From DASYTH01 sp035942955 (GTDB lineage: Bacteria; Actinomycetota; Actinomycetes; Mycobacteriales; Pseudonocardiaceae): 64,000 bases of DNA. The notes under the pieces were generated by a model. The model made no database searches. It worked only from the letters and a program-made list of their open reading frames with translations, and was not told the origin of the DNA. Where the stretch lies: the NCBI RefSeq assembly GCF_035942955.1, contig NZ_DASZCQ010000253.1:6344-70343 (forward strand). The letters are read 5' to 3'. Of this stretch, positions 35,626 to 45,280 are shown one piece after another (the first letter of the stretch is position 1; every line of letters begins with the position of its first letter). Both the position numbers and the translations under genes were made by a program.

Positions 35626-36605
35626 CAGTCTGGGTCTCTTGATCAAGGGAGGCTTATGGCTGAGCGGGTGTGGAGTGAGAAGGACCTGGTCAGGCGCGCG
35701 AACCGGCGCCTAGCCGTGCTTCGGCATGCCGAGGAGATCAGCGGCAACATCGCGGCGACGTGCCGCTACTACGGCATCAGTCGCAACATCTTCTACCGGT
35801 GGAAGCGCCGGTATGAGGACGAAGGCCTGGAGGGCCTGAAGGACCGCTCGAGCGCGCCGCTGCATGTCCAACCGTCACCCACCCGGAGGTCGTCGAGAAG
35901 ATCATTCATCTGCGGCAGCACTATCACTTCGGACCGTTGAAGATTGCCATGTACCTGCAGCGCTACCACGACGTCACGATCAGCTCGTCCGGGGTGTGGC
36001 GCATCCTCAAACGCTTGGGCATGAACCGGCTGCCGGCCTCGCAGCGCTACCAACGCCACCGCAAACGGTGGAAGCGCTACGAGAAGCAACGCCCCGGCCA
36101 CCAGCTGCAGATCGACGTCAAGTTCACCGAACCCATCAGCACCGGCCCCAACCAGCGCAAGCGCTACTACCAGTACACCGCCATCGATGACTGCACTCGG
36201 CTACGTGTCTTGCGGATCTACCCGCGCTCTGACCAGAAGACTGCGATCCAGTTCCTGGACTACGTCCTGGCTCGGTTGCCGTTCCAGGTCGAGAAGATCC
36301 AAACCGACAACGGCGCGGAGTTCCAGTCGGCGTTCCACTGGCACGTGCTCGATCAGGGCATCGGCCACACCTACATCCGGCCCGCGACCCCGCGGCTCAA
36401 CGGCAAGGTCGAGCGCTCGCACCGCATCGACGCCGAGGAGTTCTATCGCCTCCTGGACGGCGTGGTCATCGACGACGCCGGGGTGTTCAACGACAAGCTC
36501 AAAGAATGGGAGGACTACTACAACTACCACCGACCCCACGGCGGCCTCGGCGGACAAACCCCATATGAGAGGCTGCTACAGAAAACCCAGACCCAGCCTG
36601 TCACC
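35620..36605 (+). mobile_element. IS481-family insertion sequence
   Basis: TGACAGTCTGGGTCT at 35623-35637 and AGACCCAGCCTGTCA at 36589-36603 form terminal inverted repeats (14 of 15 pairs) around one transposase gene. No clear target duplication is seen, which fits a later deletion at one side. The left end truncates the abortive-infection-like gene. Confidence 0.8.
35656..36600 (+). pseudogene. IS481-family transposase, frameshifted
   Basis: The N-terminal helix-turn-helix (IAATCRYYGISRNIFYRWKRR) is followed by the DDE integrase core, with Asp in QIDVKFTEP, Asp in QTDNGAEFQS and Glu in NGKVERSHRID. Between them, near 35865, one base is lost: the first frame goes to noise while the next frame reads THPEVVEKIIHLRQHYHFGP, which is the missing link. 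The second frame runs on past the right inverted repeat. Transposase activity is therefore unlikely unless frameshifting restores it. Confidence 0.8.
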
Positions 36606-36879
36606 GACCAACATCAGCACCACAGTCGAAGGGGTATCCGCTTGGACCTCCCGGCACTCCAGACGGCCCACCGCACGGGGGCGGAACCGTTTCGGCCGGT
36701 GTGGGTCAACCTGGCCTCGCTCTTCCCCGTCCCGGAGCCGCCACGGCCGGTCGCCGTGGATGGGCTGGATCTGTCCGTGGGCAAGGCCCCTGTGTCGTGC
36801 ACTGCTGGCTGCGAGCCGGAAACGGGTCGTGGATCGCTTGTAGACCCGATTGAGCGTTGACCGGTTGACCGTGCCAGCT

Positions 36880-37140
36880 TGGTCGGGTTCGTCGGTGGAC
36901 GCTAAGCCGTCGTTTGACCGGCGTCCGCCGCGGTCGCTGGCGGTCGCGGATCTCGTCCCGGCTGGGGTGCCGGTGGTGGCATTGTCGACAGCGAGCTGGT
37001 TGGTGCCCAGCCGGTCGATGCGCGCCAGCAGGTCGGCTTGGCTGGATCGGTGATGTCCAGCCACGCAGTGAGTCCGGCGATGCCGATCGCGACGCCCAAC
37101 GACGAACGGCGCGGCACGCAGTCGGCGTGTGTGAAATCTG
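36880..37140 (-). pseudogene. N-terminal fragment of a MacB/FtsX-type ABC permease
   Basis: Minus-strand reading gives RSSLGVAIGIAGLTAWLDIT in one frame and SSQADLLARIDRLGTNQLAV in another, which together are the first membrane helix and start of the periplasmic domain of MacB-type permeases. A frameshift lies between them and nothing of the later domain remains. It sits between the IS and the secreted propeller gene. Confidence 0.5.
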
Positions 37141-37351
37141 AGCGTGGCCACGGGCAACACGTCGGCCCGCCGCACGCGGGAGTTCACGAGTTGCTCCCGA
37201 GTCGTAGGACGAGCTGCCCGCCGCGCAGTTGATGCGCCAGCCCACCGCGCCCGCCACGTGCCCGAAATAGGGTCTTTGGTCACTACTGCGCGGGACTTGT
37301 CGTGCCGACAGTCAGGTTGTCACTCGCCGCTCCAGGCAAAGGGAGGAACCC

Positions 37352-39295
37352 ATGCTGATGTCCCGGAGACGCCGATTGTCTTGGCGGGCGGTCCGTGCGG
37401 AGTCTTCCGGGGTGGGGCGCCGGGTGACGGCTGTGTTCGGTGTGTTGCTGTTGAGCGCGCTCGGCGTGATCGCGCCGGTGGTTCCGGCTGCCGCGGTGAC
37501 CACGACGGTGGCCTATGTCGTCAACCAGGACGGCACCGTCTCGGTGATCGATACGGCCAGCAACACCGTCACCGCGACGATCCCATACGGCGGCGGCGGC
37601 GCGATCGATGTGGCGGTCAACCCGGCCGGCACGACCGCCTACCTTCCCACCGGTAACGCTGTCGTGGTCATCGACACCGCCACAAACACGGTGACCACGA
37701 CGGTCGGCGTCGGTGACGACCCAAACTCGGCTGCGGTCAACCCGCTCGGCACCGTGGTGTACGTCACCAACACAGGTTTCGGAGATCCTCCCAGTAGCAG
37801 CGTGTCGGTCATCGACACCGCCACCAACACCCTGACCGCCACCATCCCGGTCGGCCCCTTCCCTCAAGGGCTGGTCGTCACCCCGAGCAGCGCCGCGGTC
37901 TATGTCGCCAACCAAGGCGACAACACGGTGTCGGTCATCGACACGACCACCAACACCGTCACCGCGACCATCCCGGTCGGCGGAGTCCCGAGTTGGGTGG
38001 CGGTGAACCCGGCTGGCAGCCGCGTCTACGTCACCAACTTCCTCGACGGCACCGTGTCGGTCATCGACACGACGACCAATACCGTCACCGCCACCATCCC
38101 GGTCGGCAGTTTTCCGAACCAGGTGGCCGTCAACCCCTCCGGTAACACCGCCTACGTCGCCAAGGGCGGCGGTGGTGTCGCCGTGATCGACACCAACAGC
38201 AACACCATGACAACGACGGTTGCCGCAGGCACGTCGTTCGCCGGGGTGGCGGTACACCCGTCGGGCACCTCCGTCTACGCCACCGACAACCTCGACTCGG
38301 TGACGATCATCGACACCGGCAGCAACACGGTGACCGCGACGGTCGGCGTCGGCTCCAATCCCTACGGCGTGAAAGTGTTCAACCGCCCCACGGCGTCCGG
38401 CGCGGATCTGTCGGTGTCCACAGCCGATTCGGCTGACCCGGTCGCATTGGGTGACACCTACACCTACACCACTACGGTCACCAATAACGGCCCCACGTCA
38501 GCCAGCAATGTCGGCGCCTCCATCGCCCTGTCCGGCGCCGCCGGCACGATCACCGCGGCCAGCTCCTCACAAGGCTCATGCACGATCACCACGCCCACCG
38601 TCACCTGCACATTGGGGACGCTGACCGACGGAGCCTCGGCAACGGTCACCATCGCGGTTGAGCCGCAAGCAACCGGCGGCATCACCGCCACCAGTACGGT
38701 GTCGGCCGCCGAGACCGATCCGGACCCCGCCAACAACACGGCCGCTCAGTCCACCACGGTCAACAACGGGCACGGCTGCACCATCACCGGCACCGCGGGC
38801 AACGACACGGTCAACGGCACCAGCGGCAACGACGTGATCTGCGCGCTCGGCGGCAACGACACCATCGACGGCAAGGGCGGCACCGACACCATCTACAGCG
38901 GCACCGGCGACGACACGGTCACCGGCGACAACGGCGACGACCTCATCTACGGCCAAGATGGCAACGACACCCTCAACGGCGGCAACGGCGAAGACACCAT
39001 CCACGGCGGAGCTGGCGACGACCGCACCTACGGCGAGGACCTGCTCTCCGGCCTGCTCGGCCTCGTGTTCGACAACGGCGACGACACCCTCAACGGCGGC
39101 CCCGGCAACGACACCCTCAACGGCCAGAACGGCAACGACACCCTCACCGACACCGACGGCACCGACACCCTCACCGGCTCCAACGGAACCGACCACATCA
39201 ACCTGCTAGACGGCCTCGGCGGCGATACCGCCAACGGCGGCGCCGGCACCGACACCTGCCACACAGACACCGGCGACACCCGCACCAGCTGCTAG
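37352..39295 (+). CDS. Secreted YVTN beta-propeller / DUF11 / RTX-repeat protein
   Basis: Secreted 647-residue protein. After a signal peptide (about 1-48), eight 42-residue YVTN-type propeller blades (SVIDTxxNTVTATIPVG) run to about 345. A DUF11 domain (VALGDTYTYTTTVTNNGP) follows to about 465. The C-terminal 170 residues are hemolysin-type calcium-binding nonapeptides (GGNDTIDGKGGTDTI and similar). The start follows GGGAGG by 5 nt. It looks like a cell-surface or extracellular binding protein whose RTX repeats fold with calcium. It is convergent with two paralogous propeller proteins downstream. Confidence 0.88.
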   Translation: MLMSRRRRLSWRAVRAESSGVGRRVTAVFGVLLLSALGVIAPVVPAAAVTTTVAYVVNQDGTVSVIDTASNTVTATIPYGGGGAIDVAVNPAGTTAYLPTGNAVVVIDTATNTVTTTVGVGDDPNSAAVNPLGTVVYVTNTGFGDPPSSSVSVIDTATNTLTATIPVGPFPQGLVVTPSSAAVYVANQGDNTVSVIDTTTNTVTATIPVGGVPSWVAVNPAGSRVYVTNFLDGTVSVIDTTTNTVTATIPVGSFPNQVAVNPSGNTAYVAKGGGGVAVIDTNSNTMTTTVAAGTSFAGVAVHPSGTSVYATDNLDSVTIIDTGSNTVTATVGVGSNPYGVKVFNRPTASGADLSVSTADSADPVALGDTYTYTTTVTNNGPTSASNVGASIALSGAAGTITAASSSQGSCTITTPTVTCTLGTLTDGASATVTIAVEPQATGGITATSTVSAAETDPDPANNTAAQSTTVNNGHGCTITGTAGNDTVNGTSGNDVICALGGNDTIDGKGGTDTIYSGTGDDTVTGDNGDDLIYGQDGNDTLNGGNGEDTIHGGAGDDRTYGEDLLSGLLGLVFDNGDDTLNGGPGNDTLNGQNGNDTLTDTDGTDTLTGSNGTDHINLLDGLGGDTANGGAGTDTCHTDTGDTRTSC

Positions 39296-39990
39296 ACCCC
39301 GCTCCCACCGCCAGTGGAGGTGACTGCATGTTCGACCGGTGTGAGGCGCACCGGGCACGGGCGGCGTTGATCCCGCTCGGGCGATCAGCCGCTCTCTTGC
39401 CAGCTGATGCCAGCGTGATCCTTCACGATGAGCGGACGGTGTCTGAACGGTCGCGCTTTCGTCAACCACCCGGGATCTCTGCATGACGGCACCCCGCCGG
39501 GCGCAAAGATCCACGTCACGAACAGGCACGGTCGGTAGCCTGCTGGTCAGACGCGCTGGACGCCGGTCGGCGGTCGGAAGATGCCGGCCGGCCAACTTTC
39601 CACGTGCTGCGGCACCGCGTGCACGTCCAGGCGCCCACCCGGCCCTGCTGCAGCAAGTTCCGGTGCATAGCGCTGGCGAGTCATGTAGGGCGTGCCGTAC
39701 CTGCAGCGTCGTGACCGGCTCGCCCGAGTTCGAGCGCAACGCGGCCAGCGTGGTGCGCACCCCGGCTGCACTACACCGACGTCCCTGACGCCGCGCTGCT
39801 TGAGGTGCCGGGGCCTGCCTGAGGGGACGTGCCGTTCAGCTCGGCCTTCGGGAACTGCCGCTGTCCCATTGCGGGTTCACGACCAGTCCTACTGCGTTGG
39901 TGGTGGCCGGGCGGGCGTGCCTGTGTCGGCCCCGCCGGGTTCGGCCGCCCGGCGGCCGGGGTGGCCGGGCGGCCTTTGCGGCGTGAATGG
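39296..39990. other. Intergenic region with a terminator
   Basis: About 700 bp between two convergent secreted-protein genes. Apart from the hairpin at 39943-39974 I see no gene. One minus-strand stretch (about 39560-39710) has a protein-like composition in one frame (PYMTRQRYAPELAAAG) without start or domain. Confidence 0.5.
39943..39974 (-). terminator. GC-rich hairpin terminator
   Basis: GGCCGCCCGG and CCGGGCGGCC form a perfect 10-bp stem around a 12-nt loop, 17 bp after the stop of the propeller gene at 39991. There is no T-run, as is common in actinomycetes. Confidence 0.6.
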
Positions 39991-41340
39991 TTAGTGGAAT
40001 TGGAAGTGGGCGGTGTGGGTGCTGTTGTTGTTGAGGGTGAGCAGGAAGGCGCGGCAGGTGCCGGCCCAGGCTGGGTCGGTCTTCCAGACGTAGTGGTAGG
40101 TGCCGGTGGAGGCGTTGTAGTGCAGGCTGGAGCCGCCGGCGGTGATGGTTTCCTCGACGGCGTCGACCGGGTCTGCGGTGTCGCAGTCGATCTGCTGGGA
40201 GGCGGGTGAGCCGGGGGCGAAGATGTCCAGGCCCTGGTCGCCGCACAGCCGGAACTTGACCGGAACCGCGCGGCCGGCGTTCATCATGTTGATGGTGGGC
40301 AGGTTGTCCACCGGGGCGAAGAATCCGGTGAACCCGGTGCAGGGCGGCGGTTGCGGGGTGCCGTTGAGCGCCAGGCCTATCGGTCCTGGGATGTTGGGGA
40401 TGGTGGCGGTGATGGTGTTGGTGGCGGTGTCGATCACCACCAGCCGTTCGCCGTTGTTGTCGGCGACGTAGGCGAAGGTGCCGGTCGAGTCGACCGCGAT
40501 GTCCCCGCCGCCGGCTACGCCGTCGATAGTGGCGGTGACGGTGTTGGTGGCGGGGTCGATCACCGAGACGGGGCCGGGTCCAGTGGTGACGTACAGGTGG
40601 GTGCCGGCCGGATGGAACGCCAGCTCGTCCGGGGTGTCGGTGGGGATGGTGGCGGCGACGGTGTTGCTGGCCGGGTCGATCACCGACAGGCTGCCCGAGA
40701 AGGCATTGACGACGTAGACCTGCGCGTTGGCCGGGTTGACCGCCACTCCTTTGGGGAAGCTGCCGACCGGGATGGTGGCGGTCATGGTGTTGCTGGTGGT
40801 GTCGATCACCGACACCCTGTCCGAGCCCGGAATGGTGACGTAAGCCCGGGTCCCGGCCGAATCGAACGCCACGGCCTCCGAGGCGCCCCCGACCGGGATG
40901 GTGGCGGTGACGGTGTTGCTGCCCGGGTCGATCACCGACACGCTGTCGGAGAAGATGTTGGTGACGTAGACGCGGGTCCCGGTCGGATCGACGGCCACCC
41001 GCCACGGGTAGCCCCCGACCGGGATCGCGGCGGTGACGGTGTTGCTGGCCGGGTCGATCACCGACACGCTGTCCGAGCCGTTGGTGGTGAGGTACACGCG
41101 GGTCCCGGCCGGATCGACGGCCAGGTCGAACGGCCGGACCCCCACCGGGATGGTCGCGATCACGCTGTTGCTGGTGGTGTCGACCACCGTCACCGTGTTG
41201 GTCCCGAAGTTGGCGAGGTAGGCCCGGGTGGTCGGGGTTGCGGCCGCCTGCGCCGCCGGGACTGGTGCGAGCAGTGCCGCACCGGTGACCAGTGCGAGCA
41301 GGGCGACCCGCACCCGCGGGGATCTTCGAATCAGTGACAT
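39991..41340 (-). CDS. Secreted YVTN beta-propeller protein with PxKF domain
   Basis: Secreted protein of 449 residues: signal peptide to about residue 32, seven propeller blades of about 43 residues (NTVTATIPVGG...VYVTN), then a C-terminal 110-residue domain with FFAPVDNLPTIN, AVPVKFRL and YHYVWKTDPAWAGTCR, the PxKF type. It is a tandem paralogue of the gene at 41406; even the leaders are alike (AGGAG then CATTCATG). The repeated blades give a strong DNA periodicity of about 129 bp. Probably a cell-surface binding protein; ligand unknown. Confidence 0.86.
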   Translation of the reverse strand: MSLIRRSPRVRVALLALVTGAALLAPVPAAQAAATPTTRAYLANFGTNTVTVVDTTSNSVIATIPVGVRPFDLAVDPAGTRVYLTTNGSDSVSVIDPASNTVTAAIPVGGYPWRVAVDPTGTRVYVTNIFSDSVSVIDPGSNTVTATIPVGGASEAVAFDSAGTRAYVTIPGSDRVSVIDTTSNTMTATIPVGSFPKGVAVNPANAQVYVVNAFSGSLSVIDPASNTVAATIPTDTPDELAFHPAGTHLYVTTGPGPVSVIDPATNTVTATIDGVAGGGDIAVDSTGTFAYVADNNGERLVVIDTATNTITATIPNIPGPIGLALNGTPQPPPCTGFTGFFAPVDNLPTINMMNAGRAVPVKFRLCGDQGLDIFAPGSPASQQIDCDTADPVDAVEETITAGGSSLHYNASTGTYHYVWKTDPAWAGTCRAFLLTLNNNSTHTAHFQFH

Positions 41341-41405
41341 GAATGATTCTCCTCTTCATCGGTGAGCCAGGCCCGGTCGGCCGGGCCGGCCCGCGGCGAG
41401 GTGGC

Positions 41406-42746
41406 TCAGCTGAACTGGAAGCGGGCGATGTGGGTGCTGTCGTCGTTGAGCGTGAGCAGCAACGCGCGGCAGGTGCCCGCCCAGGCCGGGTCGGGCTTCC
41501 ACACGTAGATGTAGGACTCGGTGGTCGGGTCGTAGGCCAGCCGGGAGCCGCCGACGGTGACGGTTTCCTCGCTGGGGCCGATGGGTTCGGCGGTAGTGCA
41601 GTTGACCTGCTGGGAGGCGGGAGCGTTGGCGGCGAGGATGTCCAGGCTCTGATCGCCGCCCAGGCTGAACCGGATCGGCACCGGCCGCCGGGCATTCCAG
41701 GTGTTGACCGCGGGCGGGTTGGCCACCGGGGCCAGGAAACCGGTGAACGCATAGGGCGGGATGCCGTTGAGCGCCAGGTCGAAGGGGATCGCGAAGCCGG
41801 CGATGGTGGCGGTGATGGCGTTGGTGGTGGTGTCGACCACCGAGACCGTGTCCACGCCCCGGTTGCTGATGTAGGCGAGGGTGCCGGTGGCGTTGACCGC
41901 GACGCCGGTGGGTCTGGCGAATCCGTCGATGGTGGTGAGCACGGTGTTGGTGGTGGTGTCGATCACCGAGACCGTGGAGCCGAAATCGTGGGTCAGATAG
42001 GCCCGGCTGCCATCCGGGGTGAACGCCAACCGCTGCGGAAAGGCGGCGGTGGGGATGGTCGCGGTCACGGTGTTGGTGGCGGTGTCGATCACCGACACCG
42101 TGCCCGAGCCGTGGTCGGCGGTATAGACCTTGGTGCCGGCCGGGTTCACCGCGACCCCCCGTGGTCCGCCGCTGACCGCGACCGTGGCGGTGACAGTGTC
42201 GGTGGCGGTGTCGATCACTGACACCGAAGGCGGGCCTGCATTGGTGACGTAGGCCCGGGTTCCGGCCGGGTTGAGCGCCATCCCGAGCGGTCCGCCACCG
42301 ACGGCGACCGTAGCGGTCACGGTGTTGGCGGCGGCGTCGATCACCGACACGGTGCGCGCGTTCTGGTTGGCGACGTAGACCTTGGTGCCGGCCCGGTTGA
42401 CCGCCATCCCGGCCGCCCCGGCACCGACGCCGACCGTGGCGGTCACCGAATTGGTGGCGGTGTCGATCACCGACACCGAGCCGGAGTTGAAATTGGACAC
42501 GTAGGCCCGGGTTCCGGCCCGGTTGACCGCCACCGCCAGCGGGTTGGCGCCCACCGGCACGGTAGCTGTCACCGTATTGCTGGCGGTGTCCACCACCGAC
42601 ACCGTGTCAGCACCCAAGTTCGGCACATAGGCCAGCGTGGTCGCGACAACGGCCTGCGCCGCCGGGACCGGTGCGAGCAGCGCCGCACCAGTGGCCAGCG
42701 CGAGCAGGCCGACGCGCACGTGCGGGGATCTTCGAATCGATGCCAT
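41406..42746 (-). CDS. Secreted YVTN beta-propeller protein with PxKF domain, paralogue
   Basis: Secreted 446-residue protein, same plan as the downstream neighbour: signal peptide, seven YVTN blades (SVIDTATNTVTAT...), and a PxKF-type C-terminal domain (FLAPVANPPAVN, PVPIRFSL, YIYVWKPDPAWAGTCR). The gap to the next gene is 65 bp, so they are probably cotranscribed after duplication. Start ATG 42746 follows AGGAG. The C-terminal cysteine pair is conserved between the paralogues. Confidence 0.86.
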   Translation of the reverse strand: MASIRRSPHVRVGLLALATGAALLAPVPAAQAVVATTLAYVPNLGADTVSVVDTASNTVTATVPVGANPLAVAVNRAGTRAYVSNFNSGSVSVIDTATNSVTATVGVGAGAAGMAVNRAGTKVYVANQNARTVSVIDAAANTVTATVAVGGGPLGMALNPAGTRAYVTNAGPPSVSVIDTATDTVTATVAVSGGPRGVAVNPAGTKVYTADHGSGTVSVIDTATNTVTATIPTAAFPQRLAFTPDGSRAYLTHDFGSTVSVIDTTTNTVLTTIDGFARPTGVAVNATGTLAYISNRGVDTVSVVDTTTNAITATIAGFAIPFDLALNGIPPYAFTGFLAPVANPPAVNTWNARRPVPIRFSLGGDQSLDILAANAPASQQVNCTTAEPIGPSEETVTVGGSRLAYDPTTESYIYVWKPDPAWAGTCRALLLTLNDDSTHIARFQFS

Positions 42747-42793
42747 GAATGGCTCCTTGGATCGGCGAGGTGGGGCGGCCGGTTTAACGGGGG

Positions 42794-43369
42794 TCAGTGG
42801 GTGAGTAGCAGGCTGTCGACCAAGCCCGTAGTTGACGAGACGGGAATGCCGAGCAGGCAGGGGATGACGCTGCCGAGGTAGCTGACGCCGGAGGTGACTT
42901 TGGTGGCGGTGTCGCCGGCATGGCGTCCCGTCGTGACCACGCCGGTGTACACCACCGTCTGGCCGACGACGGTAGGGGGCGACCAGGCGACGGTGCTGGT
43001 ACCGCCCGCGATGTCATGCCAGGTCAGGGTCTCCGTGGTTGCCGGCCCGGCGGTGACCGGGATGCAGCTCAGCGTCAGAGTCACGCTCTCCACACCGGTC
43101 GCGGTCGGACCGACCACGCAGGTGGAGTAGTCATAGCCGCCCGTCACGGTGACCGTCTGTGGGGTGCGGGTGACCGGCGGGACGAACGTCCGGGCAAAGG
43201 TGCCCACACATTCCACGTCGACGCTCGCCGCGGTCGCCCCGGCTACCGGGACGGCGACAGTGCTGACCGCCAGGGCCAGCGCCACGCACAGCGCCGCCGC
43301 CCGCCAACAACGCCACCGCAATCGCCACAAGGCCGGCCGGGCCAACGGATCCACGCTCAACAGGATCAT
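42794..43369 (-). CDS. Secreted hypothetical protein, beta-rich
   Basis: Protein of about 191 residues with a long signal peptide ending near residue 45. The start is placed at ATG 43369 because GAGGAAGG precedes it; an in-frame GTG 12 bases upstream is weaker. The mature part is threonine- and valine-rich with four cysteines (VECVG, STCVV, LSCIP, IPCLL). It resembles the next gene upstream in general plan, though not closely in sequence. No domain is recognised. It stands 47 bp upstream of the propeller gene on the same strand. Confidence 0.68.
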   Translation of the reverse strand: MILLSVDPLARPALWRLRWRCWRAAALCVALALAVSTVAVPVAGATAASVDVECVGTFARTFVPPVTRTPQTVTVTGGYDYSTCVVGPTATGVESVTLTLSCIPVTAGPATTETLTWHDIAGGTSTVAWSPPTVVGQTVVYTGVVTTGRHAGDTATKVTSGVSYLGSVIPCLLGIPVSSTTGLVDSLLLTH

Positions 43370-43458
43370 CGCCTTCCTCACATCGGTAGGTCACCGCAGC
43401 GGCGGTGTCTTGGCCTGCCTGTGATGGGTTGCGCGGGTCGTGGGACTCCGATTGACCC

Positions 43459-44028
43459 TCATGGCGCGGTGATCTGGGCGGCGACCGGACCGGATTGGTG
43501 GGTGACTCCCTGGCTGGTCGCGCAGTGCAGCGGGTTGAGGACGGGATAGAGCCAGACAATGGTGGCGTTACCGCCCTGGAACGCACCGCTGATCACGGGG
43601 CCGGTGCCGGTGACCTGTTCGGTGCCGCCCACGACGACATCAGTAAAGGTCAGCTCGACAACGCTGTGCTGGCCGTTGTTCCAGCTGATCGTGTAGGCCG
43701 GGTCCGCGAAGACACCAGGCGGCGCCAGGCACGTCGCGCCCGGAAATGTGGCGTTGGACGAGGAGGTACCCCCGCCCAGGGTGGGGTCAGTAGATACACA
43801 ACTGCTGAACGTGTCCGATTCGGTGTACTGCACCGTCCGCGGGGCAAACGTCAGCCCGGGCGAATAACTGATCGACGAACTTCCCACACACGTCGTCGAG
43901 CTCACCGCACGAGCGACCCCAGCCAACGCCAACACATTGGTCGCGGCCACCACCACCCCCACCGCCGCCAGCCCGACCAACCGACGTCCACCACGGCGAA
44001 CCATTCGAACCATGCCACGAGAGGCCAT
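43459..44028 (-). CDS. Secreted hypothetical protein, beta-rich
   Basis: Protein of 189 residues with a signal peptide to about residue 42. Start ATG 44028 follows GAGGAG by 5 nt. The mature part contains four cysteines (TTCVG, SSCVS, ATCLA, LHCAT) and a run of beta strands; C-to-C spacing partly resembles the next gene. It is the first gene of a four-gene minus-strand set of secreted proteins (44028 down to 39991), spaced 47-90 bp apart. No known domain. Confidence 0.68.
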   Translation of the reverse strand: MASRGMVRMVRRGGRRLVGLAAVGVVVAATNVLALAGVARAVSSTTCVGSSSISYSPGLTFAPRTVQYTESDTFSSCVSTDPTLGGGTSSSNATFPGATCLAPPGVFADPAYTISWNNGQHSVVELTFTDVVVGGTEQVTGTGPVISGAFQGGNATIVWLYPVLNPLHCATSQGVTHQSGPVAAQITAP

Positions 44029-44761
44029 GACATCTCCTCACCGCGATGCCGCCGGCCAACCGCCCGATCCGATCACGCCCGGCGGGCTCATCCGCAAAGT
44101 CCCATTCGCACAATGCCGGTACGCCGTTACAGCAGCCCCCCATAAGAGCGATCCCCAGACACCGCCCAGATCGTTGCCCCGACATCAAGAACCTCCTGAT
44201 CAACAACCCATGGGAGCGCCTGTCCGTGGCCATGAGAAAGTCCCCGCGTGTAGCCAGTTCGAGGTCCTCGCTGGTGGCCAGGTAAAGTCCTCGTCCTTCG
44301 CCCATCAAGCACGACGGACGTACCGGCCATTACGCGATCATGGCAGGAACACCAACGAACCCTGACCACCAACGCACCCACCCAAGCGCCCAAGTGCGGT
44401 CACTTCTCGCCGATATTGATCATGAACTTGATCGGCAAAGCGGTCACAACTCACGAACATCTGCGGTCACTTCCGACGGACAAGCCAAGACCGACCAGGC
44501 CTTTGACAACACCTCCCTGGACTCGCGCCCGTCCACGACGAGCGTGCTGCATCCCGGGTGCTGGCGCTGGCACCATGCGCCTGCGGCGCCTCCAAGCGCC
44601 ATCGCCATCCCGGCCGCCATCTGACGCCCGTTGGCGCCAGGTGGACCCGGGTGTCACGGCCGACAGCAGCCAGCTCCCACGCCAAGCGCCGTCACAGCCG
44701 GGGCCCAGCGAGCCACTGAGCGCCTCAAGCATCGGTTGTCGACTACGCGACCGAGCACGCG
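44029..44761. other. Intergenic region, 730 bp
   Basis: It should contain the promoter of the minus-strand secreted gene set and of the gene pair to the right. I see no convincing coding sequence and no clear dyad operator or repeat. Confidence 0.45.
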
Positions 44762-45280
44762 ATGCCGTTCGCGACCCTGCCCTACACGCTGGACCGCGGG
44801 CTGCTCGTCGGGGAGAAGCCGGTGCTGGATAAGGCGCTGGCCATCATCGCCTACGTGCGCTGCGGCGAGCAGTTCGGCGGCTTCTCCAAGCTCAGCTCTG
44901 CCGCCTACGCCGTGAACGGCCTGCCCAAGTATGGGGCGCTGTCACCGCACAGCTCGCACAGCCGCCAGTACCGGCTCATGCGTAACAAGGGCATCATCAC
45001 CTTCGAGCCGGACACCAATCCGGGCGGCAGCTGGGTGACCGCCACGCTGGTCGACACCGCGGACAACAGGCGCGCCCTGCAGATCGCTCGGGACCTGCTG
45101 ACCCTCGGCGAGAGCTTCAGCGGCCGGGACGCCGAGACGGCCCGCGAGCTGCTGTCCACTGACGCGAGGTATCTCAACCCGATGAAGACCGTGAAGGCCA
45201 CCAAGCCGCGGCTGGTGCACAAGGAGGCCGAGTACTCCCGACTCATCTCGGCGGTCATGGGCTACGGAATCATCTCGTGA
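44762..45280 (+). CDS. Hypothetical protein coupled to a nuclease-like gene
   Basis: Unrecognised protein of 172 residues (ATG 44762; the frame is protein-like for about ten codons before it, so the true start may lie upstream). Mixed composition, no signal peptide or membrane helix. A segment YRLMRNKGIITFEPD resembles a winged-helix end, but this is weak. Its stop overlaps the GTG of the next gene (GTGA at 45277), so the two are translationally coupled and probably work together. The sequence is less GC-biased than the core genes. Function unknown. Confidence 0.55.
   Translation: MPFATLPYTLDRGLLVGEKPVLDKALAIIAYVRCGEQFGGFSKLSSAAYAVNGLPKYGALSPHSSHSRQYRLMRNKGIITFEPDTNPGGSWVTATLVDTADNRRALQIARDLLTLGESFSGRDAETARELLSTDARYLNPMKTVKATKPRLVHKEAEYSRLISAVMGYGIIS

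Noticed and set aside
39206..39760. 184-codon minus-strand frame between secreted-protein genes
   Set aside because: No start signal or domain, overlaps the end of the RTX-type gene, composition like a shadow.
37500..42750. Periodic DNA repeats suspected as CRISPR or satellite
   Set aside because: The period of about 126-129 bp equals one propeller blade and stays in frame within three secreted-protein genes; there are no unique spacers between short identical repeats. No CRISPR array is seen anywhere in the window.
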